Position numbers and translations under genes: made by a program | Assembly: GCF_013141915.1 (NCBI RefSeq) | Contig: NZ_SROX01000001.1 | Location: 124,001-188,000 of the forward strand | Length of the DNA stretch: 64,000 bases | Origin: Cupriavidus necator | GTDB lineage: Bacteria; Pseudomonadota; Gammaproteobacteria; Burkholderiales; Burkholderiaceae | Direction of reading: 5' to 3' | Shown here: one piece after another, positions 43,083 to 51,222 of the stretch | Numbering within the stretch: position 1 is the stretch's first letter | How the letters are laid out: each line of letters starts with the position of its first letter | Notes under the pieces: generated by a model | What the model was told of the DNA's origin: nothing | Databases searched by the model: none | What the model saw: only the letters and a program-made list of their open reading frames with translations

Positions 43083-43167
43083 GGGTGTCTCCGTATGCGT
43101 GCGCCGTCACAGTCAGTCCGGCAGGGGCCGGCGCCGCGAGTCTTGTCATGGTTGTGTCGGTGCATGT

Positions 43168-43206
43168 TGTCATGACATGTTATGATGAGTCAACGTTGTT
43201 ATGATA
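43168..43206. promoter_or_regulatory. Three tandem operator-like repeats beside gntR
   Basis: TGTCATGACA (43168-43177, a perfect 10-bp palindrome), TGTTATGATG (43178-43187) and TGTTATGATA (43197-43206) form three related units in the 137-bp divergent gap. The GT-N-AT-N-AC core resembles HutC-type GntR sites. The last two units contain TATGAT, a good -10 hexamer, so binding there would block the promoter. Confidence 0.75.
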
Positions 43207-43219
43207 AGTAGATGCCCGC

Positions 43220-43969
43220 ATGGGCCTCCCCATGAACTCGCCGAATCTCGTGACAACCAGCTCACTGCCCCGCTTCAAGCAGATCGAAGGCGCGCTGCGC
43301 CAACGCATCGTCAACAACCAATGGACACCGGGCATCAAGCTGCCGTCGGAGGCCGAGCTGATGGCCGAATTCGGCGTCAGCCGCATCACCGTGCGCCAGT
43401 CGCTGGCATCGCTGCTGGCGGAGGGGCTGATCGAAACGGTGCATGGCAAGGGCAGCTTTGTCAGCCGCCCCGCGGGGCAGGCCGACCTGGGGCCGCTGAC
43501 CGGCTTCTATGACTACATGCGCGCTCGCGGCCACGAAGCGCACGGCAAGCTGCTGTCGACGCGGCTGGTCACCGCGCCGGCGATCGCCGCCGATGCGCTG
43601 CGGGTGCCGCCCGGCACCAAGTTGCTGAGCGTGACCACGCTCAAGTCGGTGGCCGGCGCGCCGGTGGCGGTGGGGGTGACCATGGCGCCCGAAGCGCTGA
43701 TGCGCGCGATCCTCGAGCACGACCTGGAAAACCACGATGCGCTGATGATCGTCGAGGCGCGCCTGGGCTATCGCCTCAAGTACCTGCACACGGAAAGCGC
43801 GGCGATTCCCGCCACCGCCGAAGCCGCGCGCCGGCTGAAGGTCGAGCCGGGCCAGCCGCTGCTGCGGATCCGCTTCACGCCGCACGACATCGACGACCGC
43901 CCGCTGGCGTTTTCGGAATTCCTGTTCCGGGGCGACAAGTTCACCTACAAGGCCTGCGTGCGGCGTTAG
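43220..43969 (+). CDS. GntR-family regulator with UTRA domain
   Basis: 249 residues. The winged helix at ~20-85 reads LPSEAELMAEFGVSRITVRQSLASLLAEGLIETVHGKGSFVS. A UTRA ligand-binding domain follows (RVPPGTKLLSVTTLKSVAGAPVAVGVTMAPEALMRAILEHDLEN to the final KFTYKACVRR), which places it in the HutC subfamily. It is divergent from the ADP-forming ligase operon, with three tandem operator-like repeats just before its start, so it very likely controls that operon and itself. An in-frame ATG at 43232 is an alternative start. Confidence 0.9.
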   Translation: MGLPMNSPNLVTTSSLPRFKQIEGALRQRIVNNQWTPGIKLPSEAELMAEFGVSRITVRQSLASLLAEGLIETVHGKGSFVSRPAGQADLGPLTGFYDYMRARGHEAHGKLLSTRLVTAPAIAADALRVPPGTKLLSVTTLKSVAGAPVAVGVTMAPEALMRAILEHDLENHDALMIVEARLGYRLKYLHTESAAIPATAEAARRLKVEPGQPLLRIRFTPHDIDDRPLAFSEFLFRGDKFTYKACVRR

Positions 43970-44082
43970 GGCCGCTGGCTGTGGCGGCAAGGGAACTTTC
44001 GCCCGCACGCCGTGGCCTGAACTGCATCGGCGCCGGCGCCAGCGTGGTCCGTCCGGCGCCGCCCCAGTCGCAGGAGTCCAGG

Positions 44083-44439
44083 ATGCTTTCGCCGCTTTCC
44101 CCACGTTTGCTGTCCACCGCGCTCGCGGTGGCGTTGTCCGCGGCGGGCGCTTCGGGCGCACTGGCCGCGGCCCGGCAGGAAGCGTCCCGGCCGCCCGGCA
44201 AGGAGGGCGCGCCCGAGGCCGCGTGCAAGCATGCGGTCAAGGCGGCGCTGCCCAACCCCGGCAGCTTCAAGTGGGTGGGCGCCACTTTGCGCCAGATTGA
44301 CACGGACAACTACAGCGTGGTGGCCGATGTCGAATACCTGGCCCAGGACGGCGCCGTGCGCGAAGCCAAGGTCCAGTGCGACGTACGCCGCGCGCAGGGC
44401 AACCGCTTCGTCGTGCCCAAGCTGCGTCTGCCGCAATAA
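44083..44439 (+). CDS. Small periplasmic hypothetical protein
   Basis: 118 residues. A signal peptide (RLLSTALAVALSAAGASGALAA) precedes ~95 mature residues with EAACKHAVKAALPNPGSFKWVGATLRQIDTDNYSVVADVEYLAQDG and a second Cys (VQCDVRR), which could form a disulfide. The fold looks like a small alpha+beta domain; no family is recognised. The ATG at 44083 has an AGGAG site. It is downstream of gntR on the same strand, but a 113-base gap makes cotranscription uncertain. Confidence 0.65.
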   Translation: MLSPLSPRLLSTALAVALSAAGASGALAAARQEASRPPGKEGAPEAACKHAVKAALPNPGSFKWVGATLRQIDTDNYSVVADVEYLAQDGAVREAKVQCDVRRAQGNRFVVPKLRLPQ

Positions 44440-44479
44440 TCGTCCGCCGGTCCCGTCCGCGCGTAGCTGCAATTTAATG

Positions 44480-44492
44480 TGGACGCTGTCCA
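44480..44492. promoter_or_regulatory. TGGAC-GCT-GTCCA inverted repeat
   Basis: A perfect 5-bp inverted repeat with a 3-base spacer sits in an AT-rich promoter patch about 100 bases before the DUF1579 gene. Sites of this form are common operators of TetR-family proteins. The regulator is not evident. Confidence 0.45.
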
Positions 44493-44590
44493 TTTCATTT
44501 GCTAGTCTATGTGTACAGCATCCACAAATGCTCGTGGCCATCGCGGTGCTCGGCCGAACCCAGGCCGTACCCCCTTACTGGAGACCGAAC

Positions 44591-45073
44591 ATGCAAATCG
44601 AAGCACAAAAGGAACATCGCTGGCTGCAACGCCTGGTTGGCAACTGGACGGCGCTGGGCGAGGCCGCGATGGGACCGGACCAGCCGGTGCAGACCTGGCA
44701 AATGCCGGAGCGAGTCAGCGGTATCGGCGAGGTCTGGGTACAGTGCGTGTCACAAGGCGACATGCCCGGCTGCGGTCCCGCCACGACGGTCATGACGCTG
44801 GGCTACGATCCGGCGCGCAAGCACTTTGTGGGTACCTTTATCGGCTCGATGATGACCCACCTGTGGGTCTACGAGGGCGACCTCGACGAAAGCGGCCAGC
44901 AGCTGACGCTGCGTGCCGAAGGGCCGGATTGCTCGGGCAATGGCCGCATGGTGCAGTACCGCGACGTGATCACGTTGCGCGACAACGACCACCGCGAACT
45001 GACTTCGTACATGCAGGGGGAAAACGGCGAGTGGACGCAGATCGTGAAGGCCAGCTACCGCCGCCAGCCCTGA
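44591..45073 (+). CDS. DUF1579-family protein
   Basis: 160 residues: HRWLQRLVGNWTALGEAAMGP at the N-terminus, then ERVSGIGEVWVQCVSQGDMPG, TTVMTLGYDPARKHFVGTFIGSMMTHLWVYEGDLDESG and YRDVITLRDNDHRELTSYMQGENGEWTQIVKASYRR. This is the usual length and layout of DUF1579 proteins, lipocalin-like beta-barrels of unknown ligand. No signal peptide is present. A GGAGA site precedes the ATG. The last 19 bases overlap the 3' end of the convergent phospholipase D-like gene. Confidence 0.82.
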   Translation: MQIEAQKEHRWLQRLVGNWTALGEAAMGPDQPVQTWQMPERVSGIGEVWVQCVSQGDMPGCGPATTVMTLGYDPARKHFVGTFIGSMMTHLWVYEGDLDESGQQLTLRAEGPDCSGNGRMVQYRDVITLRDNDHRELTSYMQGENGEWTQIVKASYRRQP

Positions 45074-47367
45074 GCTTCACTGGGGTTCCCGGCCAGCCGC
45101 GACAGGCGCGAGAGGCGCGACGAGCGCGACGAGCGTGAGTCGGGGCCGGGCGGATCGTCGTGGCGGCCGCGGCGCGGCCGCGCCGCATTGCGCCGGCGCC
45201 GGCGCCGCAGCAACAGCAGCAGCGATGCGGGCACCAGCAGCACCAGTGCCAGCAGTGCAAAGGTGAGCAGCCCGGGGTCGTTCGCCGCCGCGGCGACCCG
45301 GTCCACCAGCAAGGCACTGACCACGATGCCCGGCAGCATCCCCAGTGCCGTGCCGATCAGGCAATCGCGCAGGCTGATGCGCGAGGCGCCCACCAGCAGG
45401 TTGACCAGCGAGAAGGGTGCGAGCGGCACCAGCCGCAGCACCACCATGGCGATGACGCCGTGCTTGCGCAACTGGTGGCTGACGCGGTTCAGCCGCCTGC
45501 CGCCAAAGCGGCGCACGGCATTGCGCCCCAGCAGCCGGCCGGCCAGGTAGCCCGCGCCGGTGCTCAGCGCCGTGCCGCACAGGGCCAGCACGGCGCCGTA
45601 GAGCGGGCCGAACACCACCACCGTGACCAGGATCAGCAGCGTCACGGGCAGCAGCGTCACCGCACCGGCAAGATAGACCCCCATCATGGCCAGCGGGGCC
45701 AGCGGCATTTCGTCCACCCGCTCGATGGCGCCGAGCAGGGCGCGGAAATCTGCCCAGTCGCGCAGCGGCGTATAGCGCCAAGCGAAGAAAAGCCCCGCCA
45801 CCAGCAGTGCCAGCGCCACCATCACTCCCACGCGCCCGAGCACGCGCGGGCGCGCCTCGTGGCTGACGAACTCGGCCAGCACCTGGTCGCTGTCGATCGG
45901 CTCGATCGGGTCCAGCAGGTTGGCGGCCGGTAACGCGGCATCGACATCGTCGGGCAGCGGCGGCACATAGTCCTCCAGCGAGCGCCCGTCGCTGCGTTGC
46001 AGGCGCCGGATCGCCCCGAGCACGCTGCGCGTGGCGGCCACCTCGGCCTGGAACGCTGCGGGCGCCACCTCCAGGTGTTCGCCCAGCAGCCGCGCGCGCA
46101 TGGCGGCTATGGCCGCCTGGACGCGCGGCTCGCCGCCTGAGACCACCACGATATTGCACTCGGTGTCGAGCCCCAGCGAACGGTTGCTGAGGTTGGAGGA
46201 GCCGATGGTGAGGAAGTCGTCGTCGATCACCGTCACCTTGCTGTGGACGTTGACGCAGTCGGGCAGCAGGTTGGGAATCGTCGGGCAGTACAGGCGGAAG
46301 CGGTCGAACTTGTCGGCCGCGCGCAGTTGCCGGTAAAGGCGTGCGCGCAGCACGCCCATGCTGTGTGCCTCGAGCCAGCCGCTTTCGTTGCGGCGCGACA
46401 CCAGCACGATATCCGGGCCGTCCTCGTGCCCCAGCCGGGCGGCCAGCGCCTTGGCGATCTCGCCTGAGCTGAAGTACTGGTTCTCCATGTAGATGCTGTG
46501 CCGGGCCGAGGCGATGGCATCGCGCAGCAGCAGGCGGATCTCGCTGACACCGGGCTCGTCCTCGCACATGGGCATGGTGCGGGCGATGCCCACCCGCACG
46601 TCGGTCAACTCGGGCGCCAGGCTGGGCGGCCACGGATCGGACGCGGTTGCCGCCACCGGCCGCGGTTGGCTGCCGCTGGCGCGCAGCCAGCGCTGCGCGC
46701 ACAACTTGCCCAGTGCCGCCGCCGCGTTGCCATCGAGCGCGCACTGCACATCATGGAAGGGGGCGTAGGGCCGGCCCTCGGCCATGCGCAGCGGCGCACC
46801 GGGCGCGTGCTGGTTGTCGTCCCAGCGGCGCAGCGTCAGGTCCAGCCCGCCGACAAAGGCCACCTTGTTGTCGAGCACCACCACCTTCTGGTGGTGCGAC
46901 GCGCCCGGCGGGTGATTGCCGTCCAGCAGGAACGACAGGTGCCGGTGCGCCTGCCAGTGCGCGCTGGCCGAAGGCAGCCACTCGCGCTCCATCGCCATCA
47001 CCATGGCGTAGTCCCAGCTCAGGATGTAGATGCGCAGGTTAGGGCGTCGGTCGGCCAGCGCGCACAGAAAGTCGCGCAGCCCGGCCGGCAGCCCGTCCTG
47101 CGCGCCGGCGGGGACCAATTCCATGCGGCTGTCGATGTCCCAGCCCAGGATGAAGATGGTGTGCTCGGCCAGCGGCAAGGCCTCGCGCAGCGCGCGGAAA
47201 TAGGCGTCGGCGTCGACCAGCATGGCAAAGCGCCGGCACGATTCGACGCGCCAGCAGTTGCGCCCGGGCTTGAGCTCGAAGCCGGGCGGCGAGGTGGGAT
47301 CATGCGGTGGTGGCGACGTCGCGGGCGCGGGGGGCGCCGTGGTGCCGGGCGGATCGTATTGCCTCAT
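45055..47367 (-). CDS. Phospholipase D-like protein fused to a VTT/SNARE-associated membrane domain
   Basis: 770 residues. Two HKD half-sites form a phospholipase D catalytic centre: His159-x-Lys161-x4-Asp166 in SHHQKVVVLDNKVAFVGGLDL and His375-x-Lys377-x4-Asp382 in VHSKVTVIDDDFLTIGSSNLSNRSLG. From ~515 a DedA/TVP38-like VTT domain follows with several membrane segments (LLPVTLLILVTVVVFGPLYGAVLALCG, VLRLVPLAPFSLVNLLVGASRISL). The C-terminus is Arg/Ser-rich. It probably cleaves or transfers phospholipid head groups at the membrane, perhaps a cardiolipin-synthase-like or lipid-scrambling combination. The fusion is known from other proteobacteria, but the reaction is not assigned. Confidence 0.88.
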   Translation of the reverse strand: MRQYDPPGTTAPPAPATSPPPHDPTSPPGFELKPGRNCWRVESCRRFAMLVDADAYFRALREALPLAEHTIFILGWDIDSRMELVPAGAQDGLPAGLRDFLCALADRRPNLRIYILSWDYAMVMAMEREWLPSASAHWQAHRHLSFLLDGNHPPGASHHQKVVVLDNKVAFVGGLDLTLRRWDDNQHAPGAPLRMAEGRPYAPFHDVQCALDGNAAAALGKLCAQRWLRASGSQPRPVAATASDPWPPSLAPELTDVRVGIARTMPMCEDEPGVSEIRLLLRDAIASARHSIYMENQYFSSGEIAKALAARLGHEDGPDIVLVSRRNESGWLEAHSMGVLRARLYRQLRAADKFDRFRLYCPTIPNLLPDCVNVHSKVTVIDDDFLTIGSSNLSNRSLGLDTECNIVVVSGGEPRVQAAIAAMRARLLGEHLEVAPAAFQAEVAATRSVLGAIRRLQRSDGRSLEDYVPPLPDDVDAALPAANLLDPIEPIDSDQVLAEFVSHEARPRVLGRVGVMVALALLVAGLFFAWRYTPLRDWADFRALLGAIERVDEMPLAPLAMMGVYLAGAVTLLPVTLLILVTVVVFGPLYGAVLALCGTALSTGAGYLAGRLLGRNAVRRFGGRRLNRVSHQLRKHGVIAMVVLRLVPLAPFSLVNLLVGASRISLRDCLIGTALGMLPGIVVSALLVDRVAAAANDPGLLTFALLALVLLVPASLLLLLRRRRRRNAARPRRGRHDDPPGPDSRSSRSSRLSRLSRLAGNPSEAQGWRR

Positions 47368-47539
47368 TGCGCACGCTCAGGGAAGCGAAAGCCATAGCCC
47401 GAAGCGTCGCGCAAGTTCCGTACCCTGCGCAAGAGCCGGCCGGAGCGGTTGCCAGGCTTGGCTTGTGCGTGTGCGGCTTACCTGCCTTTGTAAGATCGGC
47501 ACGCGGGCGAGCCGGGGTGCCGGGAGCGCGAGAGGCAGG

Positions 47540-47878
47540 TCAGGAGGCGTGTCCGCGCCGCAGGCCGGCGGGGCGGGCGATGCCCCAGACATCGAGCAGC
47601 GGCTCAAAGTGCGGGGTGTTTTCGCGCGGCGCAGGCGTGACGCGCCGTGGAGGTGGCAAGGGCCGGCCGGTCAGCATGAGGAGCGTATCGGCCTCGGCCG
47701 GCAACTCGGGCTCGCCTTCATAGGCCACGACGCCCATCTGGCGGGCGGATTTGAGCGCGCGGGTCAGTTCCGCGGCGCTCAGGCGGCTGGCTGCGGCAAG
47801 CCGGTGCCGGGGCATGGGCCCATTGGCACGCAGGCTGGACATCAACGCCGTCACGCATTCCCGGGTGGTTCGATTCAT
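47540..47878 (-). CDS. Small putative winged-helix protein
   Basis: 112 residues. The first ~60 residues (CVTALMSSLRANGPMPRHRLAAASRLSAAELTRALKSARQMGVVAYEGE) have the pattern of a small winged helix. The C-terminal half is Pro-rich without a recognised domain. It is not assignable to a named family; a DNA-binding role is a guess. It is preceded by a 156-bp gap and followed by ~170 bp to the phospholipase D-like start, all on the minus strand. Confidence 0.5.
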   Translation of the reverse strand: MNRTTRECVTALMSSLRANGPMPRHRLAAASRLSAAELTRALKSARQMGVVAYEGEPELPAEADTLLMLTGRPLPPPRRVTPAPRENTPHFEPLLDVWGIARPAGLRRGHAS

Positions 47879-48034
47879 GTCGCTGCGTCAGAAAAATGGC
47901 GCGGCAGCGAACCCGCCGATCGGGTTCCTTGCCTGCGGATAACCATTCTTTAGCAGGGGTCATGGTCTTGCCAACCCGATATGACACTTGTTCACATTCG
48001 TCTCACGGTAGGGCATTACCTTGGCCATGGCGCA

Positions 48035-48232
48035 TCAGTGCCGCGTTTTTGGGTCGCCGGTGGGAAACGCGGCCGCTGTGCCGTCATGCCGGGTCAGCAT
48101 GGAGCCGTGCCGGCGCCACTTGCGGGCGTGGCGAACCTCGATGTCCGCGGCAAGATCATGCAGTTCCGCCACCCTGGCGTCGAGCGGGTCGGGATAGATG
48201 TCCAGCGGACGGTATCGGAGAAGAAAGCGCAT
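48035..48232 (-). CDS. Small hypothetical protein
   Basis: 65 residues (MRFLLRYRPLDIYPDPLDA at the start), basic in the second half, with no signal peptide or membrane segment. Third-position G/C and amino-acid use look like coding sequence, but the ribosome site is weak and no family is recognised. A GTG directly before the ATG is also in frame. Confidence 0.35.
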   Translation of the reverse strand: MRFLLRYRPLDIYPDPLDARVAELHDLAADIEVRHARKWRRHGSMLTRHDGTAAAFPTGDPKTRH

Positions 48233-48435
48233 CACGGGTCTCGGTTGTCCTGGTCGTCGGCCGGCGGCCTGACTCCAGTATTGGCGGTGAACCCGTGGTT
48301 TTCAGTAGAAGATGCGCAGAAACTTTGATGCGACGCAATGCATCAGGCGCAATGAGTCGTTGCGGCCCATCGTGTCAGCGGGCACGCAAGGCAAGGCAGC
48401 CGGCACCTCGACGGGCCGGCCAGCCGGGGGTCGCG

Positions 48436-48708
48436 TTAGCGGCCGAGGCGGGTATCACCGCGGGTGTCGCGGCAGTAAATCCTGCGTTCACGTACCAGTC
48501 CGTCACGGCCGTGGATGCACAGCGACACGCCGTCTTCGCGGGCACGCATCCAGCCGGCGGCGATGGCGGCTTCCTGGGTCGGGAAGTGCAGTGCCGCGCT
48601 GTCGGGGCCGCTCTCCAGGCCCTCGATCGTAAGCGCCCATTCCCCCGCGCTGGCGTATTCGGCGTCGCCGGTCGTGGCGGGAAGCACGTGGATGCTGCGT
48701 GACGTCAT
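48436..48708 (-). CDS. DUF2188-like small protein
   Basis: 90 residues: IHVLPATTGDAEYASAGEWALTIEG, then FPTQEAAIAAGWMRAREDGVSLCIHGRDGLVRERRIY. The aromatic/Trp strand, the TQEAAI helix and the final IHGRDGxxRxxxxY strand match DUF2188, small proteins often found near stress genes. The ATG has a GGAGA site. Its function is unknown. Confidence 0.7.
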   Translation of the reverse strand: MTSRSIHVLPATTGDAEYASAGEWALTIEGLESGPDSAALHFPTQEAAIAAGWMRAREDGVSLCIHGRDGLVRERRIYCRDTRGDTRLGR

Positions 48709-49021
48709 GGTGTTCTCCGTGATGGCTGGCAGTGACTCTAGGTTTTAAGCGATCCCGCGCCGGCGGGCTATCGGTCGCTGTCCTACAAGCATATTCGGGA
48801 CCAGCCCGCACCCGGCACGCCGCACCGCCATCGTGCGGCGCGCCGTCGCGCCATGTCGCGCGTTCTGCTGACATCGGGGTAGGACGAATGCCGACTTTTC
48901 GTCCCGCCGCGGATTGCTACGATCCAATTGCCGGTTGGGCAACAGGCTGCCCGGTCAAGCCATTCCGAGCTCTTCCATCCCGGCGGCGCATGCCGCATCC
49001 ACACGAAGCAAGGAGATCATC
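48709..49021. other. Divergent promoter gap before the entericidin-like gene
   Basis: This 313-bp gap holds the promoters of the DUF2188-like gene (minus) and the entericidin-like gene (plus). One near-perfect 12-bp stem with a single mismatch spans 48814-48844 (GGCACGCCGCAC / GTGCGGCGCGCC). I see no gene or consensus promoter. Confidence 0.45.
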
Positions 49022-49165
49022 ATGAGAAAGCTATACGCACTGTTTGCCCTCGCTGGCATGCTGCTGGTCACGGGTTGCAACACCATGGCAGGCGCAGGCA
49101 AGGACATCGAGCGCGGCGGCGAGAAGGTGCAGGGCGCGGCGGAAAACACCAAGCAGAAGATGTAA
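49022..49165 (+). CDS. Entericidin A/B-family lipoprotein
   Basis: 47 residues: a lipoprotein signal peptide (LYALFALAGMLLVTGC, lipobox LVTGC with the lipidated Cys at residue ~19). The short mature part (NTMAGAGKDIERGGEKVQGAAENTKQKM) is the entericidin signature. Entericidins are small membrane lipoproteins, often stress- or stationary-phase-induced; EcnB is a bacteriolytic toxin countered by EcnA. No second copy lies nearby. An AGGAGA site precedes the ATG. Confidence 0.88.
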   Translation: MRKLYALFALAGMLLVTGCNTMAGAGKDIERGGEKVQGAAENTKQKM

Positions 49166-49354
49166 GCCGCTGGTGGCCACACCGTGGCCAGTCGCGACGG
49201 CCCGTGCCCCATGCGCGGGCCGTTTTCGTTCACGGGTGCGCCGCTTCGGTGCAGTTGGCGCTCCAGCTGGCGGCGGCGGACCGAATTCGCGCTGTGCCTG
49301 GCACCGCCATTGCCGCGCGCCGCCAGCCACGGTGCCGACCGCCGCGCGGCGCAG

Positions 49355-50224
49355 CTAGGCGGGCTCGGCCTGCTTGCCGAAGATCACCAGCGCAATGCCG
49401 CCCAGCACCGCTGCCGCGCTCAACGCCAGCCGCAAGCTCAGGGCTTCCCCCAGCAACGCGATGCCGCCCACCGCGGCGATGACCGGCACGCTCAACTGCA
49501 CGGTGGCGGCGGTCGCCGCCCGCAGGCGCGGCACCGCGGTGTACCAGATCACATAGCCGAGTCCCGAGGTAAGGGCACCAGAAGCCACCGCATAGGCCAG
49601 CCCCGGGACATCGAGCGAGCGCTGCGCCTGGATCGCGGCACCGAGGGCCAGCGCCATGGGCACGGCGCGCACGAAATTGCCCGCGGTGGTCTCGACCGGA
49701 TCCCCGGCACGCTTGCCACGCAGGGAATAGATGCCCCACGCAATGCCTGCGGCAACCATCAGCAACGACGAGGCCAGCGGCGGTGTCGCCAGGCCCGGCA
49801 GCATCAGCCAGACCAGGCCGGTCAGCGCCAGCGCCAGGCCGACCCACTGCTGCGGGCGCAGCGGCTCGCCGGTGTAGAGCCCGTAGCCGATCATGGTGGC
49901 CTGCACCGCGGCAAACAGCAGCAAGGCCCCGGTGCCGGCGCTCAGGCGCTCATACGCGAACGAAAACGCGGCGGCATAGCAGAACAGGGCCAGCGCCGAC
50001 ACCCAGTTGCCGCCCAGCGCCATGGCGCCCGCGCCGTTGCGCCCGGCCTGCCGCCGCGCCATCACGATCAGCCACAACACCGCCGCCGCCGCGGCGACGC
50101 GTGCCAGCGTGAACGTGCCGGCGTCGATGGTGGTGCCTTTCAGCGCCAGCCGGCACAGCAGCGAATTGCCGGCGAATGCCAGCATCGCCAGCGCGGTCAG
50201 CAACGCGGTGTTTGCGTGCGGCAT
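49355..50224 (-). CDS. EamA/DMT-superfamily transporter
   Basis: 289 residues with about ten membrane helices in two EamA repeats: LLTALAMLAFAGNSLLCRLALKG at the N-terminus and SGALTSGLGYVIWYTAVPRLRAATAATVQLSVPVIAAVGGIALLGE in the second repeat. The family exports amino acids, metabolites or drugs across the inner membrane. ATG at 50224 chosen because it gives a full first helix; the ribosome site is weak. It follows the beta-hydroxyacid dehydrogenase by 13 bases on the same strand, which suggests cotranscription and export of a related metabolite. Confidence 0.85.
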   Translation of the reverse strand: MPHANTALLTALAMLAFAGNSLLCRLALKGTTIDAGTFTLARVAAAAAVLWLIVMARRQAGRNGAGAMALGGNWVSALALFCYAAAFSFAYERLSAGTGALLLFAAVQATMIGYGLYTGEPLRPQQWVGLALALTGLVWLMLPGLATPPLASSLLMVAAGIAWGIYSLRGKRAGDPVETTAGNFVRAVPMALALGAAIQAQRSLDVPGLAYAVASGALTSGLGYVIWYTAVPRLRAATAATVQLSVPVIAAVGGIALLGEALSLRLALSAAAVLGGIALVIFGKQAEPA

Positions 50225-50237
50225 GCGGGCCTGGCGC

Positions 50238-51146
50238 TTAGCCGGCGGGCGGCGCGTCGCCGATAGCGTACGAGGACAAATGCTCGATCGCCCGGACCAG
50301 CCCGGAATGGTCCCAGGCCGCACCGCCCAGCCCGCTGCAGACATTGAACAGCTGCTGGCACGACGCCGTATTGGGCAGGCCGACGCCAAGCTGGCGCGCG
50401 GTGGAGAGTGCCAGCTCCAGGTCCTTCTGGTGCAGCGCGATGCGAAAGCCAGGGTCGAAGGTGCGCCGGATCATCCGCTCACCGTGCACTTCGAGAATGC
50501 GTGAACTGGCAAAGCCGCCCATCAATGCCTCGCGCACGCGGGCCGGGTCGGCGCCAGCGCGGGCCGCCAGCACCAGGGCTTCGCTGACGGCCTCGATGGT
50601 CAGCGCCACGATCACCTGGTTGGCCACCTTCGCGACCTGGCCATCGCCGGCCGCGCCCACGCGCGTGATGTTCTTGCCCATCAGCTGCAGGATCGGCAGC
50701 ACGCGGTCGAACACCTCCTGCTTGCCGCCGGCCATGATCGACAGGGTGCCGGCCTTGGCGCCGACTTCACCGCCCGACACCGGCGCGTCGATGTAGTCGG
50801 CCCCGATGGCCTCGATGCAGCGGGCGAACTCGCGGGTGGCGATCGGCGAGATCGAGCTCATGTCGATCACCGTGACGCCGCCCGTGGTATCGGCCAGGCC
50901 GTCGGCCACGCCACGCTCGCCGAACAGCACCTTTTCCACGTCGGGCGTGTCGGGCAGCATCAGGATGATTGTCTCCGACTGCCTGGCCACGTCCTCGGCG
51001 CTGGCGCAGGCCGTCACGCCGGCATCCTGCAGGTCTTGCGGCACGCCGCTGCGGCTATGGGACAACACGGTATGCCCGCCGTCGACCAGGTGCCGCACCA
51101 TGGGCTTGCCCATCACGCCAAGCCCGATAAAGCCGATCTTGCTCAT
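50238..51146 (-). CDS. NAD(P)-dependent beta-hydroxyacid dehydrogenase, tartronate-semialdehyde-reductase type
   Basis: 302 residues of the 3-hydroxyisobutyrate dehydrogenase family: KIGFIGLGVMGKPMVRHLVDGGH at the N-terminus, then IDMSSISPIATREFA, DAPVSGGEVGAKAGTLSIMAGG, and GDGQVAKVANQVIVAL with the catalytic Lys. It most resembles GarR/GlxR, which reduces tartronate semialdehyde to glycerate, but 3-hydroxyisobutyrate or 4-hydroxybutyrate-type substrates are not excluded. It sits between an exporter and an Ldh-family oxidoreductase. Glyoxylate-related genes lie 3-8 kb away, which makes the glycerate route attractive. Confidence 0.85.
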   Translation of the reverse strand: MSKIGFIGLGVMGKPMVRHLVDGGHTVLSHSRSGVPQDLQDAGVTACASAEDVARQSETIILMLPDTPDVEKVLFGERGVADGLADTTGGVTVIDMSSISPIATREFARCIEAIGADYIDAPVSGGEVGAKAGTLSIMAGGKQEVFDRVLPILQLMGKNITRVGAAGDGQVAKVANQVIVALTIEAVSEALVLAARAGADPARVREALMGGFASSRILEVHGERMIRRTFDPGFRIALHQKDLELALSTARQLGVGLPNTASCQQLFNVCSGLGGAAWDHSGLVRAIEHLSSYAIGDAPPAG

Positions 51147-51222
51147 GTCGATGTCCGGTTGGGGTTCAGGCGCCGGCCTGGGAGTGCGTCGCGCACCGCG
51201 CCGGGCGCATATCTGATGATAG

